Made by a program: the position numbers and the translations under genes. A DNA stretch of 64,000 bases from Treponema sp. J25 (GTDB taxonomy: Bacteria > Spirochaetota > Spirochaetia > Treponematales > Breznakiellaceae): contig NZ_PTQW01000042.1 of assembly GCF_004343725.1 (NCBI RefSeq), positions 1 to 64,000 on the forward strand, read 5' to 3'. Positions 63,282 to 64,000 of the stretch are shown here, in pieces. Each line of letters starts with the position of its first letter. Position 1 is the first letter of the stretch. Below the pieces are notes generated by a model, which worked only from the letters and a program-made list of their open reading frames with translations, was not told the DNA's origin and did no database searches.

Positions 63282-63962
63282 CTAAAAGGGGAATTTTTCT
63301 TTCAGGGTAAGACCCCCTGTCTGTTCTACCCGTATTTCATAGCGAGAGCCGGCGCTTACCCGTTTATGGATGGCGCTTCCATAGAGGGAACGCACGATCC
63401 CTGCGGGCCGGGAACGGCTGTCACTGCGGAGCAGTTCCATGAGTTCTACCAGTCGTTCCCGATAGATGGCCGGAGCTATACCGTAAATATCTTCGTCAGA
63501 ACGATAGTACATGTAGGGGACCCCCCGGGCATCAAGACCACCCAGGGGTATTCCTTCAACCTGGGGAACCACATCGCTAAAAAGGCGATAGGGGATAGCG
63601 AGGTTAATTTTCCGACCCGCCGCAATTTCCGAATAATCAAAGTTGCACACAATAGCATCGATAAACAGTTCCTGTCCTGGTAGCTCAAACTCCCGGTGTT
63701 CCGCGGGGGTGGTAGGCTGGGCGGGATTGTAAAAATCCACCGAAAACCGCATGATTCCCCCTTTTGTTGAATGGACCGTAACCTCTGCTACCCGGAAGGA
63801 ACCTTCCAGGTGTTTTAACACGGTTTGTAGTTCCCGGATACGCTGTTGAGCCTGGAATACTGCATCAACCTGTTCTATGGTTTTTCCTATCGCCACAAAA
63901 GAAAGACCGATAGCCGCCAACAACAGCAAGGTAGGGAGGGCCATAACAAGACGCCCTATCAT
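63282..63962 (-). CDS. Membrane-anchored unknown protein
   Basis: 226 residues with one N-terminal membrane helix (about 4-27) followed by a coiled-coil (33-50) and a soluble domain containing EFELPGQELFIDAIVCNFDYSEIAAGRKINLAIPYRLFSDVVPQVEGIPL. No family recognised. Its ATG overlaps the stop of the next gene at the right edge (ATGA). Likely exposed to the periplasm. Confidence 0.7.
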   Translation of the reverse strand: MIGRLVMALPTLLLLAAIGLSFVAIGKTIEQVDAVFQAQQRIRELQTVLKHLEGSFRVAEVTVHSTKGGIMRFSVDFYNPAQPTTPAEHREFELPGQELFIDAIVCNFDYSEIAAGRKINLAIPYRLFSDVVPQVEGIPLGGLDARGVPYMYYRSDEDIYGIAPAIYRERLVELMELLRSDSRSRPAGIVRSLYGSAIHKRVSAGSRYEIRVEQTGGLTLKEKFPF

Positions 63963-64000
63963 TTCCAGAAGGGTACTGAAAAAAAGAAAAATCCCCTCTT
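63959..64000 (-). CDS. 3' end of a gene leaving the right edge of the window
   Basis: Minus-strand frame ending in TGA at 63961-63959, overlapping the next ATG by 4 nt. Only 13 residues (KRGFFFFSVPFWK) are visible. The coupling to the downstream gene supports a real stop, but the product cannot be named. Confidence 0.45.
   Translation of the reverse strand, partial: KRGFFFFSVPFWK

Overview
The window reads as a spirochaete chromosome segment of moderately high GC, most like a free-living or gut treponeme (Treponema, Spirochaeta or Gracilinema type). The main reasons are the order of the flagellar operon (flbB-fliK-flgD-flgE-flbD-motAB-fliL-fliM-fliY-fliO-fliPQR-flhBA-flhFG-fliA), the bacterial V/A-type ATPase operon with a DUF2764 gene, type III glutamine synthetase, and several small proteins I associate with treponemes. 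The genus is an inference from gene content. No phage, IS element, CRISPR array or rRNA is visible. The only trace of a mobile element is the 3' tail of an Rpn-type nuclease/transposase gene at the left edge.

Layout. 2-172: Rpn tail. 384/420-2030: exported ankyrin protein with a damaged or unusual start. 2101-8063: nitrogen module of glnN (GSIII), glnK, amt and a NifA-like sigma-54 activator. Both glnN and amt have recognisable -24/-12 promoters, and each carries a pair of CTACATTTTTGTAG-type dyads exactly 28 bp apart and about 120 bp upstream. A further copy sits in the activator's own promoter. 8181-11802: cstA followed by a small ORF, an ArsA/Get3-like ATPase and a membrane-anchored unknown. 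11799-16687 (minus): ispG, TPR protein, small beta-barrel candidate, extended uracil phosphoribosyltransferase, TPR lipoprotein. 16878-24539 (minus): complete V-ATPase operon whose K subunit keeps the sodium-ligand residues. 24598-26298: galM with a 31-bp palindrome upstream, and a J-domain protein.

26481-33060 (minus) is a tightly overlapped cluster: a TIR-like/ankyrin protein, murG, cvpA, a DNA polymerase III delta-prime-like gene, and a soluble histidine kinase with its NtrC-type regulator. tRNA-Phe lies at 33379-33451 with its own promoter and terminator. A beta-barrel outer-membrane protein and a cheW gene follow on the plus strand. The cheW promoter has nine consecutive C residues in its -35/-10 spacer.

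35492-59350 (minus) is one long motility block. It starts from a sigma-28-type promoter ahead of two flgG-family rod genes and a flgJ-like gene, runs through hook, motor, switch and export genes, and ends with flhF, flhG, fliA, a FapA (DUF342) gene and two spirochaetal genes. The right edge holds an EamA-family exporter, the helicase HrpB, a membrane-anchored unknown and the last codons of one more gene.

The points most worth a second look are the sigma-54 nitrogen regulon with its repeated dyad, the PII protein lacking the T-loop Tyr51, the C9 tract in the cheW promoter, the galM palindrome, three genes whose -10 boxes lie 6-9 nt from the start codon (possible leaderless mRNAs), and the cstA/ArsA-like operon.
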